Shown: positions 25,992 to 40,900 of the stretch, in pieces | Numbering within the stretch: position 1 is the stretch's first letter | Layout of the letters: the number at the start of each line of letters is the position of its first letter | Source: Antedon mediterranea | Lineage: Eukaryota; Echinodermata; Crinoidea; Comatulida; Antedonidae | Assembly (NCBI RefSeq): GCF_964355755.1 | Contig: NC_092676.1 | Coordinates: forward strand, 28,006,288-28,070,287 | Direction of reading: 5' to 3' | Length of the DNA stretch: 64,000 nt | Position numbers and translations under genes: made by a program | The notes under the pieces: generated by a model | What the model was told of the DNA's origin: nothing | What the model saw: the letters and a program-made list of their open reading frames with translations, nothing else | The model's database searches: none

Positions 25992-28900
25992 CTATAAAGA
26001 AATAGAAAATATGTTAAAAAGAAACCTGTCCAATATATTTCATTTATAAACTGAATAGGACTAATGAAAAAGTTTTAAAAACAATTAATTATAGGCCTAG
26101 TCTAGACCAACTATAAAAGTAAGGATATCAGGACTATGGTTCAACCTCTTTGGATGCTTAGCAACACGATTTTGTTTACAGGGGTGGTCTGTCAATAACT
26201 ATCATAACTTACTTGAGAGTAGGCGTCTGGTCTAGGCGCAATTGGCATTTCGTAGTTAGCTCCAGTGGCCATAGCTCGCATGCTGTTCAGCTGCCCGAAC
26301 CTCTCACGCTTCCTCCACTTAGCTCTTCTATTTTGAAACCAAACCTTGAAAACAAAAACGAACAACGTGGGTTTAAATACAGAACGCCAAGCATAATATC
26401 ACGTATCAATATTATTGTATACAGTAGAAGTCCTCAAGCAAAAAAAAAAAAAATAACTATAAAGGTAATTAAAAATATTAGCTACTTGATTGTTTTGAAA
26501 TAAAAATTGAATTACGCCAAATTGTATTTGAAAACGATGGTGGCGCTGTGATGTAAACATTTACGTATGCTTACCAAGGTAACACTGAGGTGTCGGGTAA
26601 AGTATTAAGTTATAAACTATGGGAGCGATTTGTTTTTAAATCAATCAATAAGTTTAACCCCCGTGTACTAGAAGCTGCCCTTTTTCTAGACACCAAGATC
26701 CCGTCAAGGTCGCCTATGAAATACGACCAGGCCTATCGTCAAGGTTCTGGAAATTATAAAAGCCATTTTTAGATAGTTTCTTGTATAGTTCTGTTGTCTT
26801 GGAATCAACTACTCGCATCCCGGGGGATCTGTTCTACAAATATTCGGTTCAAGCCTACCATGAAACGATTTATGGAATGAGCACGTGCAGTTTTGTACTT
26901 TCTTTTTTGACTTGAGGCAATAAAATTGTTTTTAGATACCAGGAAACAAAAATGTTCATATTTTAAGATTATTACATTTGAAATATTATATAACATTGAA
27001 ATACGCCCTAAAGAATGTGGCCAATTGGCTGCCAAAATAAACGCATTCTTAAATTAACCAAAGCACAAAAAGCATCTTTCAATACAGGTTTATGAATAAT
27101 AATATCACTGTATTTACAGCACAAAACTGTCAAAATCAGAATAGGAAGATTTACAATGAAGAAAACCTAAACGTTACGGTTGGAGAATATTAATCACGTG
27201 CTATTTTTTATTTTGCTATATTAGTTTACAAACAATCCATAATGACCTAGCCTACTCACTTGTTGTAACCCAACAATTGTTCTACTGTAAAAATTACTAA
27301 GATCTAGACATTAATAGAAACAGACTGTTATTCTCCTCATGTCATCATAGTATAAATTGGTTATGAATAATACAAGATGATGTCAAATCCTTAGAAATAC
27401 AATTACTTGCACGTGGTTGTCGGCAAGTCTTAGAAATATGATATTGAAATGTAAACGTGTGTATTTCTTGTTAAATGTATCTATGTACACTGATGCAGTT
27501 CGTGCAGAATGTTCAGCCTGAAAGCTTTATCTGTAAGTCTATCATCATCAAAACGAAATAATGTTATGTTTTACATGTTCCAGACTTGCTCTCAAGGATA
27601 TTATCAAATCGTGAGGAGATACAACAAGAGTGCGTACAAAAATTGACGGCGTATAATCAGATTTCGTACGCGCGCGTTTTGTACGTGTCTCTTCACGATG
27701 GTTGTACGCGATACAATTATTATTTAATAATTGGAGATTAAAGTTCAGATGCATTTGACGATTTTTCTGAAGACTTACGAATAAAACATTGGGTACCAAC
27801 CAGATGGAAAAACTACTTTGGTACTAGAGTATGATAAAGTACTAAACGTTCTAAAATGTTTTACTTCCGATCATTTAAACTCGTATTAAGAACCCATTAC
27901 TTGTTTACGTAACACTTCAGGACAGGGTATATTTCATTCACTTGTTGACCACATGTGTCAGAAGGTGTGAATAGAGGAAATGGTCAACAGTTTTTGATGA
28001 GGATTTCTATCTGATGTCCTTGAAAATGGTCTTATCTCCTTCATCGCTGTTACGTTTCTACCCAGATGCACCGAGAAGTGTCGCCAACATGTCTGCACAT
28101 CGCAGAACTCAACCTGCGCAACTTGTAACCGGGCGTTTCTTACCACCTGTGAAAACTAGCCTAACTTTTAAAACGAAGGCTAGAATTATTGTTTTTAAAG
28201 ATTAGACCCGCTGCACACTGAGAAATGACCAATTTAATCTCATTTTAGTATCTTAATTTACAACTTTTAAACTAACCTATAACAATAACTGCGTCGATAA
28301 TTAGTATCGCTTATCTTTATCAATTACAATACGCTGGTTTAAAACAACTTTTGAGATTAAAGAAACATATACTCATATATTATGTTACTGATTCAAACAT
28401 ACGTAATCGGTTCTTTAAATCTAGATTTTGTTTCTATCTATCAACATTGGATTCGTATTAAAATGAACTACGTTTTTAAATACTAAATAACAATTTTTTT
28501 TCAACATTAATTAAATACAATCAATAAAATTAAACATTCATTAAATGTCATCGGGATATAAATATTCAACTTTATTTAGGGCCTAGCTAGTAGAAATTAT
28601 TACATATATATTATATTACATTGAATGAATAATAAAACATAAATATACATGTTTCCGTCAACATGAAACCAACAATTTGTTTTGGATCTCAAAATCGACA
28701 TGGTCTATCTATTAAATGGTTCAATGAAATCCCAAATTAGGTCAAACGCTTTTAAAAACGATGTTTTTACATTTTATGTTTGGTCTCCCATGTAGCAATC
28801 TCTGATGTGATTGTACTTTCGTAGGGAGTTGAATTCTACGACTCTATAGCCTCAAGACGCAATTACAATTGAATGGATCAATTCCCTCAAGATATAGACG

Positions 28901-31900
28901 ATGAGGTTTTCGGTAACTGTTATATCGGAGAGTTAACAAATATCTGGTTATGATGGGTACTACAGTATTTCCGACGGATAGAACACTAAAGTTTCATTAG
29001 CAAACCACGAAGAAATTATTTATCAATGATTATAAATAATATTGTTAACAAAAAACAAAATGTTTAGCAATATATACTTTAAAACTTTCGATTTACTGTA
29101 GGTAAATTAAAAGAACGTTCCTTGTTACAAACATTAATTAAATGGTTACTAGTTGTAAATTACCAATTATACATTGGCACAGACCTTCATTGATAACGCT
29201 CTTGTTAGTTTAACGATATCCAAAAAAGAAATTATTAATTTCATCAATTTAATCTGAACAACTTCAATTCAACAGATTGTTTCGTTGGTAGGTCTACTAC
29301 TACCCGCCGGCGGGGAATTAATGGCTCGTGCGATCTTAATAACATAATGATAATGCCAATTAAAGTTAAATAACATGCATTATGGGTAATTTCATACCAA
29401 TGTCTCTATCATCGCAGCACCAATGGCTTACCAAATTTTTCTCAAAATGCTAAAGAAATTAGATAAAAATATTTGAATTTGAGTACTTTTCAATGAATTA
29501 TTTTTTTGGATTTCAGTGGGATTTGAAATTCTTAGTCTTGCTCTTTTCTCATCATGTATAGTACTTTGTGGGATTTCTAATGCTGCATGTTTCTCACACT
29601 TTTTAAGGATAAAATTGGATAGTTTAGAAGAAGGAATACATTTCAGTGACGTGTTGAAAGTTTATAATCTTCTTATTCAGTATGGCATCGATTGAAATAA
29701 TATTAAAGTGTGTCGCAGTCAACAGATAATTTATAAATGGAGTGGAAACACGATGTGATGTGAAACAAGTTTTTTTGTGTCATCGTTTTAGACGTCTGTG
29801 ATCGAATAATTATTATACAAAAATAAATCGGCTTATTATAATATAAACACTAATAAAACAGAAAGTTTTGTGTAAATTTAAACGTTCTGATTCCAACAAT
29901 TTTATAAACATTTTATAAATAATAATTTGGTTTTTTGGGGGGGGGGGGGGGGTGGGGGAATCTTTTTTTTCGTTTGGTTACTGAACAATCTTACACAATA
30001 CAGAAATCACGTGAGTGTCGTAAATAAAGTTGGACACGGATCTTACAATTTATTTTAAAAGCAATCGTTTGAGAAGGAATCCGAAGGTCAGACTAGAGTA
30101 AATTATGGATAATTCAATTGAGCTATTAAACAGAAGTTTTAAGTACTCATAAATGTTTTCCACTTTAAGTCCATTGTTGTACTATTGCCCCTTATTCATT
30201 AACGATTTTTCAATAATGGGAGTTTCAATAATGATATCCATACAAAGTATATTGTTTTCAAAATTAATCATTTACTTTGAAAAATACTAGTTATCCATGC
30301 TAATAATAACTGATAGATTACAGTAAACAAATGAACTGTACTTTTCTACATCAAGACTGTTTTAGATATAATTTATCTGTAATATGTTATAAATACGTGG
30401 TAAAATCACGTATTTTGAGCAGGTATACTATACCGGATAAAATTATGCGATTATGAGGATTAGGTGCTTCAGTCCTATCAAGGAATTTATTCAATCATCT
30501 TTAAGATGTATTATTTCCAAAGGGAGTGAAAACTCTATGTACTAACCTTCGGTCGGTATCCCTCTACTGCTTTCATGAGAGATGTAATTTATTTGTAAAG
30601 TCGACAGTGGGTGAGATACTTATATAATGATTTTGGCGTTCCATAGTTTAAGTGTATAGATGGAAATATAATAGGAATACTGGAATACTGCACTAGGCGA
30701 ATTACAATTTCTGAGCTGCCGCCGTTTCGCAGCATCAGTCACAAAAAGAGCAGGAAAAGATAGAAGAATGGAAGATAGCAACAATTTTAAGAACAAATTT
30801 TGTATATTTTCGGTACACATCTCCGATTCTAAAATAACTTTCTATGCAAACGTTTACATGTGCTCAAATCGTCAACATACCAAATATCTTCAGTGACTTG
30901 AATTGTAGATGACCTTTCTTTAAGTTTTACCGACATATGGAGAAACCACGAGTATATCAATTCTTACGGAGATATATGAGACCAGGTGCGGACTCTATGC
31001 ACATGTTTCACTTGTTTTTCAACATGACTTTCATCTAAATTTGCCAATATATGAACAATGTCATAAATTTGTTACAGGGTCGAAAAAGACTACAAGGTTT
31101 TGGAAACAATAGTGACAGAGTTTAAACTAATATGTTGCATCTTGGATTTCACCTAATTTTTAGTACATAAATATTAGTGTAGATGATTGATGCACGTGGC
31201 TAACCGCTGTTTGCCTACAATAACTCCTCCATAACGTTTACATTCCAAATGGTTATACTGTATCAATTAAAAGTGAATGACATTTTAAAAGAATTGGCAT
31301 AGGCCTACATCAAAAAGACTTACGGTAGCCTACAAGTAAATAATTCTGTTCTATAAGTTGTATTTAAACCTATTGCTTTAAATAAGCCTACTCTAAGCAC
31401 AACCAAAACTGGTAAAACAAAAATTTTTAACAAAATTAAAGATTAAAATGCCTTGCAGCGGTACTATGCGTACCATTAGAGAATATGCCTACACATTCCA
31501 TTCAGGGGTACAAAAAGGGTCCATTAATAGAGTAACCATCCCTAATTTATTAATTAATAAGTCTGTGTGCGCAACAGATTTGCGAGTCTGAACAGTAATT
31601 AATTTTCTGATTAAGACGAGTGTTAATTCCATTTGTAGCTGTTTGGTCAAACAGGATTCTTTGAATGCCTAACTCAGCGGCGAGTGCCAGTAGCTACATA
31701 CAACAATACCACACTTTTCTTATTATAATATACACATGTTATAATCTAGGTTCACATAATGCAATTATATAGGAGATTAAACATAATTAGTATTATTATT
31801 TAGAATAATAACTCTATGATTTGTACTGAATAAATTTATGGACATAATACTATGATATACTTTTATTTAAATGTCTATATTAATTAAAGTTTTTTTCTCA

Positions 31901-34900
31901 TTTTTGTTTATTGTTATTTAGTTTTCATTATCATCATATTGCTAATTATACAACTATCCAAATAAATTAGCATAAATTAACATAATTTATAAACTTGTTT
32001 CAATTTTATATTATATTATCAAAATGCTTAAATTTCTTATATATTAATTGCTATACAATATTTAGTTAACATTTATTATTTATAATGTTTGGAGTACATG
32101 AATACTCAGGTATTGCGCTATATGTACAGTAGTAAATGAAAACAAAATCTTTAAATCATTAATTAATATTCAATTCAATAATTCTATTTGCAATTGATTT
32201 GTTCCTCCATCAATCAAAATGATCAAATGTAACATTGGATACATCTTATAGTAAGTTGCCATTGTTTTGACATGCATGATAGACTGTTATGTTGATAGAA
32301 TGACATGATGTATGCGACAAAGACAGTGCTCTAGAATCAACATCTAAACTACGAAGGACGAACTCACGGATCTAAATCGATATGTAAACATTACAATTAA
32401 TTTACTATTTACTTAAATTAAAGTTATTAGGAAATATGGATTGTATACTATTTTTCTGATGATTAAATTTTAATGTTAGAAAATGGCCCAATAGTTTACA
32501 GTACTGTATATGATTACAGTTGATTCTAAATAACCTAGACCCGTGACTGTCAATCTTGGTTAACAAGTATTTAATAAGTTTCAATGATACAAAATGTTTA
32601 TGAAATTGTATTATAGAATTGTTCTGAACTAAATTTAGAATCACTAAAAAGGTATAAATACGCAGTATCAATGTATAATCATTATGATATACGCTAAAGT
32701 ACTAGTAGTCGTACTTAGTGTGCATTAATTCTCAAGTACTCCGTTATTATATCAACAAATCGAATGTTTGCCTGGACGTACAATATCTGGTACCCTACTT
32801 GTTAATTCATTAAGCTATTTGATAATATCTTGTAAAGTCAATTGACGTAAGTGGAATATTATATTTGAAGTTTGTTCGAGAACATTAAGAAGGCAGAACC
32901 AGTATCAAAGCACTTGAAACATCCAGGATTTTAACAAACTCTTTCTGTTAAGTGATTTAATAGTACATGCTACCAAAGCCGTCTGTTTGATATAAGGCCA
33001 TTTATACAATTGTCAAGCGTTTGATTTTATATTGTCAAAAATGAACGTTTATTTAATGATGTTAATACTTGTACAGGTTAGACTGAGTAAACTGATTCCT
33101 ATTGTATTGTATGAGTTAAATTGTTGTATTATTAGTGAATCAATTTAAAAAGATAGAATTCATTGATACTGTTGATATGGTAAAAGAAAAAGTTAAAAAT
33201 ATTGAGTGCGAAAAAAGTTAAAATATTGAGTGCGATAAAATATAGGTATTTTTTCGTATAGAATTATTTTTTAAACTGATATAATCATCGGAATAAATTG
33301 TTAATATCAGAAATGTTTGTAAATAACTGTATTATTGTATAAAGGCTAAAGAACAAGCATATTAATCTCTTCATTTTTGGCTCTTTCCCCTGGGTCGCTA
33401 GTATCCAACCCCTAACAGCGTCATGCAACAGCAGCCATAAGGGCTTTTCCCATAGCACCGAAGTGTGATACCCAAAAGTACTGTTTTCTATTACTCGATA
33501 GTGTAGGAAGTCGTGACTATGGCATTTCATCAGGTATTGTCTGAATAACAGGAAGAGAGAATCTACATAGGAAATTCACTCAAATAGCTAATATTGTCAA
33601 AACTACAAAGGAGATCTTATTATTTTACGAACAAAGACTCAAAAGTTTGAAACTTTAAAAGTTACGAATAACTGTCAAAAGCCAAATAATTAATATAAAG
33701 TGCTATATTTAGTACTGTAGTTAAAGGGATTTTTTTATACAATTATTTTTTCAGATAAGACAATTTTCTGAACAAAAATTTGGTCTGATGCGCAACATTT
33801 TGTTTTTAAATATTATAATTAATAATCTTTGAAAAGCTATTTTAAAAAATTCTAAATTAATTACAGTACTTTACTTTATAAACAAATAGAATCACATTAA
33901 AAAATTGTTTAAAAATATTTTTGGTGAATTAAATTGCTTTGCGCATTAGTTAGGCCAAATATATATGCTTAGCTTAAAGTACTTGATTTTTCATTATATT
34001 TAGAAGATTTAGTCTGATAAATAATGTTATATATATAAATAATAAAGAGTATAAAGAGACGATTTAAGTATAGGAGGCCTACTTGAATTATAGTAACGTG
34101 GTAGAAATTTAAATTCTTTGTTGTGTGCATGCTTTTCCCTAAATGTGATGCCCCATACTGGGTCTGTAGCCCCAACCTTGATCTCAACGTATACATAGCA
34201 TTTTTACGCCAAATATGTATTTCTGAACTATATTTTGTAATCACGTTATCGTTAAATGCCTATTATTGAAATACAACACCTATACATAACATTCTCACAG
34301 TATTCTATACATTTATGCTAAATTTACATTATAATTACTGGTATCGTGTGGTGGATAATGAGTGTTATTTATTAAGAAAACAATATAATTTGGTTATGTT
34401 CTCACCTGTACTCTAGCCTCCGTCAAGTCGCAGCGAAGTGCCAATTGCTCTCTGGCATAAACGTCTGGATAATGTGTCTTTTGGAATACTCTTTCCATTT
34501 CTTCAAGTTGGAAACTTGTAAAGGTTGTTCTGTTTCGTCTTTTTTTCCTCTTGGTTCCATCTTCACTCCCTGGAGATTTCCCATTATCCGATGCTGTTTC
34601 TGAATTAATCGAGTCCCCACTTTGAATCTCGTCTAAAGTGTCAGACTTTTCAATCGTTTCTGATGTGTGTAGATCCTCTCCGTTAGCCATTTTATTTTCT
34701 TTAAATTTCGTTTCGATTTTACAGGGTAAGTTAATTAAATCTGACTCTTCTATGAATTCTGAAAGTAAACACCATACTACATGTCAAGCATACGACGTTG
34801 TTTACCAAATCCATATACAATTATTTAGGCTTAAGTGACAAATTGTTTATTCAATATTATTATTTTATTATATACAGTACCTACCTACCGTACCTAACTA

Positions 34901-37900
34901 ACCTAACTAAGCAACTAGTGATTAAGAAGGAATGAAAATAAAAAATATCATACTTCCTTTACCCATTACTCCTCAACCAATGTATAGAGAAAAAAACATA
35001 CTTACCGTAGATCATCCATGACATAAGCTGTCAAAGAATTCCATTATTGAAAACATCAATAATGTCATTATTAATTAGTGACAGTAGTAGCTATATTATA
35101 ATAAGTAGTACAGCAGTGTAACTAATTTAAAAAGATAATGTAACGAATGCTTACGTATAGGGTCAAACTAAAATTCTCAAGCAGGTCAAACGATAGGTCG
35201 AACTTGATGCTACAACTTTTCTAAAACTTCTGTAATGATTACTACTGATCAAAGTAGTTAATTGTCAAGTAACGTTAACAATGAAGACGAGTTTAGAACC
35301 ACACTTCACGACTCCTCACGCTTGTATGAACCAATCGCTGTTAATCCCAGACTATTGGTGGCTTTATCCGTGACGTAGTGTTCACTGGTCCAGTGACGTC
35401 ACACAGTTTTGGTATTGATAAAAAATATGGGACGATAATCTACTAAATGGTGTACACCTCTTTTTATATATCTATAAATACTTTATACGTTATTGTCAAA
35501 TTTTAACAAAGTGATAGAAAAAAAAAGGTGAGGTTTAGGACCAGAAAGTTTTATAAAAATATTACGAATGAAAAAAACATTTTTGTTAGAAATAATTAAG
35601 AGAACTGTAAACTTATCAATCAATGTACATGGTAATATTTTTAAAATAAAAGTATATCAAAGCTGTACTAATAAATATACAATATTCTTAAGAATATTTA
35701 AGGATCAAACCAGTAAAAAAAATGGTGATTTGGCGCCATGGTGAAAATATGTTCTTTCTTTTAGAAATAAATAAATTCAAATTTGTCTAGTCAACAGATG
35801 ATGCATACTCTGTAACCGGTATCTATATGTCTCATTGATTATTAAACCACGGAAATGTGAGATATGTATTTCTTAATCAGATACGTGTGTTTGACATACA
35901 ATATAATATTCTAAAATCCAACAAATTGGTTTTCAAAGTGGCCAATTTACCTTTGCATGAAAAACAAAACTTATGTTCAAGAACTAATTGCCCGAGCGAA
36001 CTTGAGTCACAATAAAAAACAATTCATTCAAAAAACACAATAACAATTTTTAAACAAAAAAATAGCAAATAAATAATATTAAACCAAGTTTTAATCCCTT
36101 TATGAAACCTGTTCAACTTATCAAATTATTTTTAGTCTTCCTGTGTCACTGGTTTACGATATCCTTTCAATCGACTTCTTTGTTGCTTTAAACCGTGAAA
36201 GCAATCGGCTTATACTAGAACAACGAATTATTTACTTAGTATTGTTAGCTCAATCCGTAATTACATACCTAGAAATACGTATAACGTTTCACGAAGATAT
36301 TTATATCAATAGTAATGCACTTTAAGATGACATGCAATAGGTTTACCAAGATGTGTGAAACTTTATTTATTATCTGATACGTTAGGATCTCTCGGAAAAA
36401 ACCAAGAAGAACAGTTTAAACCACGTCATAATAACGTTTTCACAAAATTTTTTGTTATGATAATCATAATTAAAAGAAAACTTAGTTTGGACTAATTGTA
36501 CAATACAAGAAAAATCTTTGGTAAAATAGTCTTACAAAAAAGGAAAAAAAGAAATTTATAAATGGACATCTTCACAGTATATTGTCCTTTTCAACTTGCA
36601 ATCTACTCCTTTAATCTTAGTGTTCAAATATCGATACAATAAAGCTTCTTTATTAACCTTTAAATTAGTTATACTATTCATGAATTACGGCAAACAATGC
36701 AGGTAGGTACATTCACAATATAAAGATGACTATAGATTGACTTGTATCAGAATGAGCGTGTACATCTGCAACCTGCGTGGCTAGGCTGATGCTACGCGCA
36801 TCATGAGGTCATACTATGCTTTTACTCGCGGCTTGACTTGTATTTCTTGGGCAACCCCAGCGCGATCTCAATTAACGGAAACCGTAGGAGAATGACAAAA
36901 AATAGCATTGAGGAACCTATACTGTTTTCCTTACACTGCTACGCCTCTTGGATCAACTAACGTTGGAATCATCAAAATCAACAAATACAGACGTGCAAAG
37001 AAAACAGATCTATTTTCCATGAGAAAAAGTACAGTAAAGGGAGCAAGTATGGCGAGCGAGTTGACTGTACTATTTGTTAATCAAAGTAAAAGATCTGTCG
37101 AACCTTACAATGAAAGTAATAATTATTCGAATGCGTCTAAATTGTCATATTTAGATGCATTAAGCCTATTGTCATAATAAACTGCGTACAACTGGGGATA
37201 TATTTCTTCAAATAAATAAATAAATTAAAAAAACAAAACAATTTCCTCTCTAGATGTAACAAATACATACAAATAATATATAGCCTAACAAATAATATAT
37301 AAACAAATATAAAAAATTATAACAATACAATCTGTGATAAATATTTAGAAATAACCTTTGTTTATTTATTTTGATGATCTAAATTCGATGGTTGATTTAT
37401 TTTTTCTCAGACTTAAAGGTATATTGTATATGTATTTGTTATGTCAAAGGTCTCAATGAAAAAATGAATACATGGGAACATCAAGAGATATAATATTATA
37501 ATAATAATAATATTAATTAAGAACAAAGATGAGACCTAGACAGATACACAAAGACAAAGGATGACACGCACGTCATTCATTAAATTATCCAAAACTTTCA
37601 GAAACGACGCAACTGATAAAACTGACTATTGGAACGTCAAATATCCTCCCGATTGGACAACTCCTTGAAGCCAGACGATTTGTGCTAATCAAATTTACGT
37701 AAAAGTCTAGTCGTGTTAACAATGACCGCGATAAATGCACTGTAATTATGGACTCTAACCAGGCTTAAGTTGCCATTTAATAAGACGGGGCATGATGTGT
37801 TATGTATACCGCCGGGAGATACGCTGTCTTCTTGTTCTTATGTAACAGTATAAGCCAGGGCCAGTATATATTGTGTATTACGTAATGATATGAGGAGCTG

Positions 37901-40900
37901 GGTAAAGCAGGGAGGTATAAAAATATACCCCCTGAACAAAGTAAATAAATGCGTATTTATTTAAACCGGTCCCTATTAATAATGTATAGGTCCATGCATA
38001 CCAAAACAAAACAAGATAAATAAATAAAATGAATATTTTGTTTAAATTATCTTATTTTTTACAATAAAAATAAAATTTACTTATATAGAACAATAGGGTG
38101 TTACAAAGACAAAAGATATGTTTTATCATAATTTTATGATTATTTTTGCAGATTAAAAAATGACTAGAATCAAACGTATGAGGGCTTTTGTGTACTTCCT
38201 TTGTAAATTGTCTTTGTTATAAGTCGTACCCTACACTCAAGGCTGGCCCTCTCAACAACTCCCCCAATATGACCATTCAGCACGAATTTCTCCGTTATCT
38301 GACCGCAAAATCTGCTTTTGCACATCTCAAAAGTTTGTGGAATTGAGGGCGTTGGTATAGAAAATGAACGTGACTTATAGAAGACAATAACAGAAAGGAA
38401 ACAAATCAACAAATCCAGTATTTTTAAACTTCACTTTGAATTATAATTTTAAAAGGCATATCAAGTTTGTTTCGTTTGTTACTATTTGCAAAAAATAATT
38501 CTTCTAGTGAAACTCTGAAGTCACGATTTTCGATGACAAATTCATAACACGTACTGTAGGCCATATGCTTACCCGAAATGCCAAATGGGGACAATTTTAT
38601 GTCAAGGTTTGCCACGAAAACATTGACTTGACTAACGGTAACATTACAAGAAAAACACTGCAATTCTACTATTATGGAATATTCTTTCTTTTAGTTTTAA
38701 CATATTTTACTAATATTTATATTCTTTATTGAAAAACCAAAAGGTTGAACATGTCGAATAAATTTTATAAAACACAATAGGTACGGTAATATTTTAAATA
38801 ACTTCTTTCCTTCATAATACATTCAAATTCGTGAAAAATAAATAAATTGTTAGATAAACAACGAATTTTACGACTCCGAAAGTTGAAAAAAAACCCCCCA
38901 TTTTAACAAACATTAACACCAGAAAATTTAGCATGAAGAAAAAGTTTACTGCAGAAAAAATAACGGAGGCATTACGTTTATATATAGTTAAAATGTACTT
39001 GATAATAGACAAAATATGCCTATTTATGTTTGTTTTTTTCTTATGCCGAGTGGCGGTAAAAAGCCATATTTGTTATGCATGTTGTAATATGTTGTAAGTA
39101 TTTTTAAACTGCAGCCGCGACGAACGAACAATAGATCTGGCGGCAAAGGCTCCAGTCTTTGAGGGAAAAAAATGGTTTAACGAAAAATGTCATAAAAGAT
39201 AATAATTATAGAATTAATGGCAATGTGCATTGTCGGGAAGTTATTTGTGTTGTTCTATTTGTGGTTGTTCGTACGACAACTATCTAATTAGAAGACCCAC
39301 GTTTCATTGTTTTATTCACCGCAATGTAATGTATCCCGCGGTCGTATAAATAGAGCACATTCACATTCAGATCATTGATATCAACTTGTCGTTAAATGCG
39401 ATGTGATATTTATTGGTGATTGCTTTTTAATATGTTTATTTTAATAAGAATAAAAATAATGATTGTTATTACGTTTAAGTAGTTCGTGAATTCGTTGAGT
39501 GAACGAATTTACAAAAATTCTTCCTCGGTTTTTTTTTTCGTTTTTATTTTTTAATACTTGTGCGATTATCTTAAGTATTTAATAATTTATTTATATTTAG
39601 TAAATTAGGCCTACTTCTTTCAGTACTTCACATTCTCAGTAATTTAAAGTTCCAGTATTTTGTCCATATTATTTTTGAAAATTATAAATATAGACCTGCT
39701 TTATTTACCGTATACAGTAAGTTTGATTATTTGAATGAGTCTAATTTATCACAGTTAAAACATTTTTTTTTGTTATGTAGGCCTACATCAATTATTACAT
39801 TAATTATAAGTGTCAATCACGAATACAAAACGATGTATACCACCACCTATGCGAACTCTGATTACTGCTATAGAATATGTTTGTGATTTGATTGGCATTG
39901 CTTGACATGTTCTTCAATTAACTTTAAAGTCTATCAAGTAGTTCTGAAATTGTGTTTTTACTCATACTGTACGGCAGATATTATAGACTTGATTACTCCC
40001 AGCGTGAGCCTAATCAATTAACTATGACTAGAGATTGAATACTATACATATTTTAAATGTTACCGCTGATTTTATGAATTTAGTGGCGGAGGGATTACAC
40101 GGTAGCATGTGAACAGCTACTTGCTACAATTGCTTACCAGACCGAATCTCTGACTTTACTCTAAAGGCCCATTTACACTAGGGCGATAACGATCGACGAT
40201 AAAAAGATAAATAATGTAATTTCCATACCTAAAACAAAAGAATTTTAAACAGTTTTCATCCTAGAACAGATTATCATCCATGCTGCCTTTGATGAAAATG
40301 ACATTTCCACACGTCCAATCAAATGACGTCATGATTAGTAAGAGCCATTATATCATGACAATACAGCGATTTTATTGTTTTTATTGAACATGACGTCATT
40401 TGATTGAATTTATATTATTATATTTTATATATATATTTATTTTATCAAAATACAGTATAAATGATTATCCTATAGTTTCAGAACGAAAATTTTCTTTTGT
40501 TTTATGGAAGAAAAATGTATGTTTATCGTCATCGTTATCGCCCTAGTGTAAATGGGCCTTAATATAGCATTACATCTTATAAAGTAAAACTCTGAGATAC
40601 CTATATTGGGGGACATCCCTATTAGGGGACTTACAGTACAAGGTGTGCCCTTATATAGGTTCTACTGTATTTTGACCACTATCCACATTCCCAAATGTCC
40701 AGTGATGGCTCTTTTGAACTCACATATTGCTAGAATCATCAACATGGTTGAATTGAAATATAGGCCTACAACTATTAAACGAAATAAATACAACAGTGTC
40801 ATAACCAGATCGAACTGATTTTATCGTCAACGATAGGTCTCAATAGCGCCTATAGGTTATTCTATAATTAAATTAAATTATCGTAATGTGTTCTTAATTT

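Larger units (their letters stand above)
26345..34405 (-). other. Alx intron 2 (within the homeodomain), about 8.1 kb
   Basis: The intron is bounded by GTGAGA at 34405 and CAAG at 26345. It holds a CG-alternating motif at 27666, a 12-bp GC palindrome at 29303, a long G tract at 29937-29958, and a short 25-bp tandem repeat at 33190-33238. A higher-G+C patch at about 33360-33500 has no recognised coding content. No other exon was found. Confidence 0.8.

Noticed and set aside
33285-33530. Minus-strand ORF of 81 residues in Alx intron 2
   Set aside because: The G+C-richer part is short, no family is recognised, and no splice partner was seen; possibly a transposon scrap.
34423-34620. Second open frame overlapping Alx exon 2 on the same strand
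   Set aside because: It is a frame-shifted shadow of the homeodomain exon; the Alx frame is plainly the real one.
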